Source: Cupriavidus basilensis
Lineage (GTDB): Bacteria; Pseudomonadota; Gammaproteobacteria; Burkholderiales; Burkholderiaceae
Direction of reading: 5' to 3'
NCBI RefSeq assembly: GCF_000832305.1
Contig: NZ_CP010537.1
Coordinates: 310,001 to 374,000 of the forward strand
Length of the DNA stretch: 64,000 bases
Part shown: positions 61,082 to 64,000 of the stretch, in pieces
Numbering within the stretch: the first letter of the stretch is position 1
Layout of the letters: each line of letters opens with the position of its first letter
Translations under genes and position numbers: made by a program
The notes under the pieces: model-generated
Databases searched by the model: none
Told to the model about the DNA's origin: nothing
What the model saw: the letters and a program-made list of their open reading frames with translations, nothing else

Positions 61082-62784
61082 ACGCGATTGACCCGATTTT
61101 TTCGACCGCTTCGCGCAGCGCCCGGCTGCGCCAGATGATTGTCGGCAACGAGCTGGAATTCATGATGGAAGCCCACAACGGGCTGTCCGCGCGCATCGTG
61201 CGCGAGGCCGGTTTCAAGGCCATCTGGGCTTCGGGCCTGGCGATCTCCGCCCAGTACGGCGTGCGCGACAACAACGAAGCGAGCTGGACCCAGGTGGTCG
61301 ATACGCTGGAGTTCATGGCCGACGCCAGCGACCTGCCGATCCTGCTGGACGGCGACACCGGCTACGGCAACTTCAACAATGTGCGCCGCCTGGTGCGCAA
61401 GCTCGAGCAGCGCGGTATTGCCGGTGTGTGCATCGAGGACAAGCAGTTTCCCAAGACCAACAGCTTCATCGACGGCGAGCGCCAGCCGCTGGCCGAGATC
61501 GATGAGTTCTGCGGCAAGATCAAGGCCGGCAAGGATTCGCAGTCGGACGACAACTTCTCCATCGTCGCCCGCGTGGAAGCCTTGATCGCAGGCTGGGGCA
61601 TGGACGAAGCCCTGCGCCGCGCCGAGGCCTATCGCCAGGCCGGCGCCGATGCCATCCTGATCCACAGCAAGCTGTCGCGCCCGGACGAGATCCTGCAGTT
61701 CGCGCGCGAGTGGGCCGGCCGGGGCCCGCTGGTGATCGTGCCGACCAAGTACTACAGCACCCCGACCGAAGCCTTCCGCAAGGCCGGCATCAGCGTGGTG
61801 ATCTGGGCCAACCACCTGATCCGCGTGGCGGCATCCTCGATGCAGGCCGTGGCCAAGGAGATTCACGACAGCGAGACGCTGGTCAATGTGGAAGACCGCA
61901 TCGCCACCGTCAACGAGATCTTCCGCCTGCAGGACGCCGACGAGTACTCGACCGCCGAGAAGATCTACCTGTCCGGCTCGCAAGCGCCGGGCGCGGCGGT
62001 GGTGCTGGCGGCCGGCCGCGGCACCGGCCTGGAGCCCCTCACCGAGGACCGTCCCAAGGTCATGCTGCCCGTGGCCGGCAAGCCGCTGCTGCGCTGGCTG
62101 GTGGACGCGTTCAAGAAGCAGTCGATCAACGACATCACCGTGGTGGGCGGCTACCAGGCCAAGGCCATCGACACGGCCGGCATCAAGCTGGTGGTCAACG
62201 AGCAGTACGCCCAGACCGGCGAGCTGGCCTCGCTGGCGTGTGCCGTTGACGGATTGCAGACGGATACCGTGATCGCCTACGGCGACCTGCTGTTTCGCAG
62301 CTATATCCTGCGCGACCTGCTCGAGAGCGACGCGCCGTTCAGCGTAGTGGTGGACTCGTCGCTGACCACGGAGTCGAACCAGAGCGTGCGCGACTTCGCC
62401 TATTGCTCCGCGCCCGACGACCGCGACCTGTTCGGCCAGAAGATCCTGCTGCGCCATGTGTCGAGCAAGGGCCAGGAGCCGGGCGCAGGTCAGGCCCAGG
62501 CACCGCACGGCCGCTGGATCGGCCTGCTGAACGTGCGCGGCGAGGGCCGCGTGCGCCTGCAGAAGCTGGTTGCCGAACTGCGCAAGCGCGACGACTTCAA
62601 CACGCTGGACATGCCCGCGCTGCTTAACGCGCTGGTCGAAGCCGGTGAACAGATCGAAGTGAAGTATGTGCACGGCCACTGGCGCGGCGTGAACGACCTC
62701 GACGACTTCCGCCGCGCGGGCGATTTCGCGCATACGCAGACACCGTTTGCGGTCGGCGGCACGGACGCAGAGGAAGCCCGATGA
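61078..62784 (+). CDS. aepX: Phosphoenolpyruvate mutase-nucleotidyltransferase fusion
   Basis: 568 aa. N-terminal PEP mutase (residues about 12-290): [18 protein letters not shown], Mg site LDGDTGYGN (90-98), and the diagnostic loop [10 protein letters not shown] (120-129), which separates true mutases from lyases. C-terminal nucleotidyltransferase from about 304: [40 protein letters not shown] and [10 protein letters not shown]. It makes phosphonopyruvate and presumably activates a later phosphonate as a CMP ester. GTG start at 61078, overlapping the preceding gene, has GGGAG upstream. The next gene is aepY, with ATGA overlap. Confidence 0.92.
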   Translation: MNAIDPIFSTASRSARLRQMIVGNELEFMMEAHNGLSARIVREAGFKAIWASGLAISAQYGVRDNNEASWTQVVDTLEFMADASDLPILLDGDTGYGNFNNVRRLVRKLEQRGIAGVCIEDKQFPKTNSFIDGERQPLAEIDEFCGKIKAGKDSQSDDNFSIVARVEALIAGWGMDEALRRAEAYRQAGADAILIHSKLSRPDEILQFAREWAGRGPLVIVPTKYYSTPTEAFRKAGISVVIWANHLIRVAASSMQAVAKEIHDSETLVNVEDRIATVNEIFRLQDADEYSTAEKIYLSGSQAPGAAVVLAAGRGTGLEPLTEDRPKVMLPVAGKPLLRWLVDAFKKQSINDITVVGGYQAKAIDTAGIKLVVNEQYAQTGELASLACAVDGLQTDTVIAYGDLLFRSYILRDLLESDAPFSVVVDSSLTTESNQSVRDFAYCSAPDDRDLFGQKILLRHVSSKGQEPGAGQAQAPHGRWIGLLNVRGEGRVRLQKLVAELRKRDDFNTLDMPALLNALVEAGEQIEVKYVHGHWRGVNDLDDFRRAGDFAHTQTPFAVGGTDAEEAR

Positions 62785-63962
62785 TCGAAGCGGCACAGTT
62801 TGTCGAGGCCGCACGTGCGCGCGGCTTCGACTGGTATGCCGGGGTGCCCTGCTCGTATCTCACGCCGTTCATCAACTACGTGATGCAGGATCCATCGCTG
62901 CACTACGTGTCGGCGGCGAACGAAGGCGATGCGGTGGCGCTGATCGCCGGCGTGACGCTGGGCGCGCAGGGCGGGCGCCGTGGCGTCACCATGATGCAGA
63001 ACTCCGGCCTGGGCAATGCGGTCAGCCCGCTGACCTCGCTCACGTGGACGTTTCGCCTGCCGCAGTTGCTGATCGTGACCTGGCGCGGGCAGCCGGGCGT
63101 GGCTGACGAACCGCAGCACGCGCTGATGGGCCCGGTCACCCCGACGATGCTCGATACCATGGAGATCCCGTGGGAAACCTTCCCGACCGACCCGGCCGAG
63201 GTTGGCCCGGCGCTGGATCGCGCGGTGGCGCATATGGATGCCACCGGCCGTCCGTACGCGCTGGTGATGCAAAAGGGCAGCGTCGCGCCGTATGCGCTCA
63301 AGCAGCAGGAGCAGCCCGCGCTGCGCCCCAAGTGCACGCCGCAGTCGGAGGCGCGGGGCGCTTCGCGCGATGGCCTGCCTACGCGCCGCGACGCGCTGCA
63401 ACGCGTGATCGCGCATACGCCAACGGACAAGACCGTGGTGCTGGCATCGACCGGATTCTGCGGGCGTGAGCTTTACGCGCTCGACGACCGTGCCAACCAG
63501 CTCTACATGGTGGGTTCGATGGGCTGCCTCACGCCGTTCGCGCTAGGCCTTGCGCTCGCGCGTCCGGACCTCAACGTGGTCGCCGTGGACGGCGACGGCG
63601 CGGCGCTCATGCGCATGGGCGTGTTCGCCACGCTCGGCGCCTATGGCCCGGGCAACCTCACGCATGTGCTGCTCGACAACGGCGCCCATGACTCCACCGG
63701 CGGACAGGCGACCGTGTCGCACCATGTCTCGTTTGCCGGCGTGGCGTCCGCCTGCGGCTACGCGTCGGCGGCCGAGGGCGACCAGCTCGACCTGCTCGAC
63801 CAGACGCTCACGGCTGCGCCAGCGAGCGCCGCCGGCCCGCGTTTTGTCGCGCTGACGATCAGCGCAGGCACGCCGGACGGCCTGCCGCGCCCGACCATCA
63901 CCCCGGTCGATGTGAAGACGCGCCTGGCGCGACACATCGGTGCCGACCAAGGAGGGAAGTAA
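62781..63962 (+). CDS. aepY: Phosphonopyruvate decarboxylase
   Basis: 393 aa, ThDP-dependent. Phosphonopyruvate-specific N-terminus ([19 protein letters not shown]), Glu48 in [10 protein letters not shown] for cofactor activation, and the ThDP/Mg motif [12 protein letters not shown] ... [13 protein letters not shown]. Converts phosphonopyruvate to phosphonoacetaldehyde, pulling the unfavourable mutase reaction forward. Coupled to aepX (4-bp overlap) and immediately followed by the transaminase. Confidence 0.95.
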   Translation: MIEAAQFVEAARARGFDWYAGVPCSYLTPFINYVMQDPSLHYVSAANEGDAVALIAGVTLGAQGGRRGVTMMQNSGLGNAVSPLTSLTWTFRLPQLLIVTWRGQPGVADEPQHALMGPVTPTMLDTMEIPWETFPTDPAEVGPALDRAVAHMDATGRPYALVMQKGSVAPYALKQQEQPALRPKCTPQSEARGASRDGLPTRRDALQRVIAHTPTDKTVVLASTGFCGRELYALDDRANQLYMVGSMGCLTPFALGLALARPDLNVVAVDGDGAALMRMGVFATLGAYGPGNLTHVLLDNGAHDSTGGQATVSHHVSFAGVASACGYASAAEGDQLDLLDQTLTAAPASAAGPRFVALTISAGTPDGLPRPTITPVDVKTRLARHIGADQGGK

Positions 63963-64000
63963 ATGCTGCTACTCAATCCGGGCCCCGTTACCCTGTCAGA
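63963..64000 (+). CDS. phnW: 2-aminoethylphosphonate:pyruvate transaminase, 5' end
   Basis: Twelve codons (MLLLNPGPVTLS) at the right edge match the start of PhnW-type class V aminotransferases. ATG follows directly after the aepY stop, with GGAGGG 6 nt upstream. It would form 2-aminoethylphosphonate from phosphonoacetaldehyde. Only the start is visible, so the call rests on the motif and the neighbours. Confidence 0.8.
   Translation, partial: MLLLNPGPVTLS

Noticed and set aside
61054..62814. 586-codon minus-strand frame across aepX
   Set aside because: Antisense to a gene with clear mutase and nucleotidyltransferase motifs.
1..64000. tRNA/rRNA genes, insertion sequences, integrase or attachment sites
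   Set aside because: No cloverleaf, ribosomal RNA segment, transposase or integrase motif was found by eye, although small RNAs cannot be excluded.

Overview
The window is GC-rich chromosomal DNA from a beta-proteobacterium. The gene content fits Burkholderiaceae of the Cupriavidus/Ralstonia type: Bug/TctC-type periplasmic binding proteins, a CaiB-type CoA transferase, the CbpA/CbpM pair, a DUF2325 protein and a cyoABCD-SURF1 operon. This is inferred from protein families only; no rRNA marker is present. I saw no tRNA, rRNA, CRISPR array, insertion sequence or prophage gene.

Layout. 1-7.8 kb: the 5' part of an amine dehydrogenase heavy-chain gene, small housekeeping-like genes (zinc-ribbon protein, YciH, YceH), a PEP mutase/isocitrate lyase family enzyme, and a LysR / TctC / CaiB catabolic cluster. 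8-17.5 kb: a secreted lipase-like hydrolase, an MHS-type transporter, the quinol oxidase operon cyoABCD with a SURF1 gene, and an exported M19 dipeptidase. 17.7-20.6 kb: a MurA-family enzyme and cbpA-cbpM.

20.7-29.4 kb holds the most unusual locus: a compact four-gene minus-strand operon. In transcription order it encodes a CHAT caspase-like protease fused to a SIR2-like domain, a membrane-anchored STAND-type NTPase with WD40 repeats, an alpha/beta hydrolase, and a second caspase/C25-like protein. The architecture is that of a conflict (anti-phage or regulated cell death) system with one NTPase sensor and several candidate effectors.

30-37.8 kb: a cupin, then exported MsrA, a DipZ-type CcdA-thioredoxin fusion and exported MsrB (periplasmic methionine sulfoxide repair), with a divergent two-component system, a LysR regulator and a DoxX protein. 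37.8-43.8 kb: an MFS / metallo-beta-lactamase-fold / SnoaL operon, a collagen-like lipoprotein and a DUF2325 protein. 44-46.2 kb: a molybdenum-flavoured group in which ModE-like functions are split into a di-Mop protein and a DNA-binding protein, plus a small molybdopterin-domain protein. 46.3-48.4 kb is a decay zone (frameshifted effector-binding gene, truncated arsH) with a second SnoaL-like gene. 48.5-51.8 kb: a TctC / SDR / LacI-type group with two identical 16-bp operators. 51.8-54.9 kb: a WrbA-like flavoprotein, a P-loop kinase and two more broken genes. 55-57.4 kb: a class A penicillin-binding protein.

57.8 kb to the right edge is a phosphonate operon: CDP-alcohol phosphatidyltransferase, 2OG-Fe(II) oxygenase, flippase-like membrane protein, nucleotidyltransferase, PEP mutase fused to a second nucleotidyltransferase (aepX), phosphonopyruvate decarboxylase (aepY), and the first codons of an AEP transaminase (phnW). 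The combination suggests that 2-aminoethylphosphonate is made, activated as a CMP ester and moved onto a lipid or other membrane acceptor.
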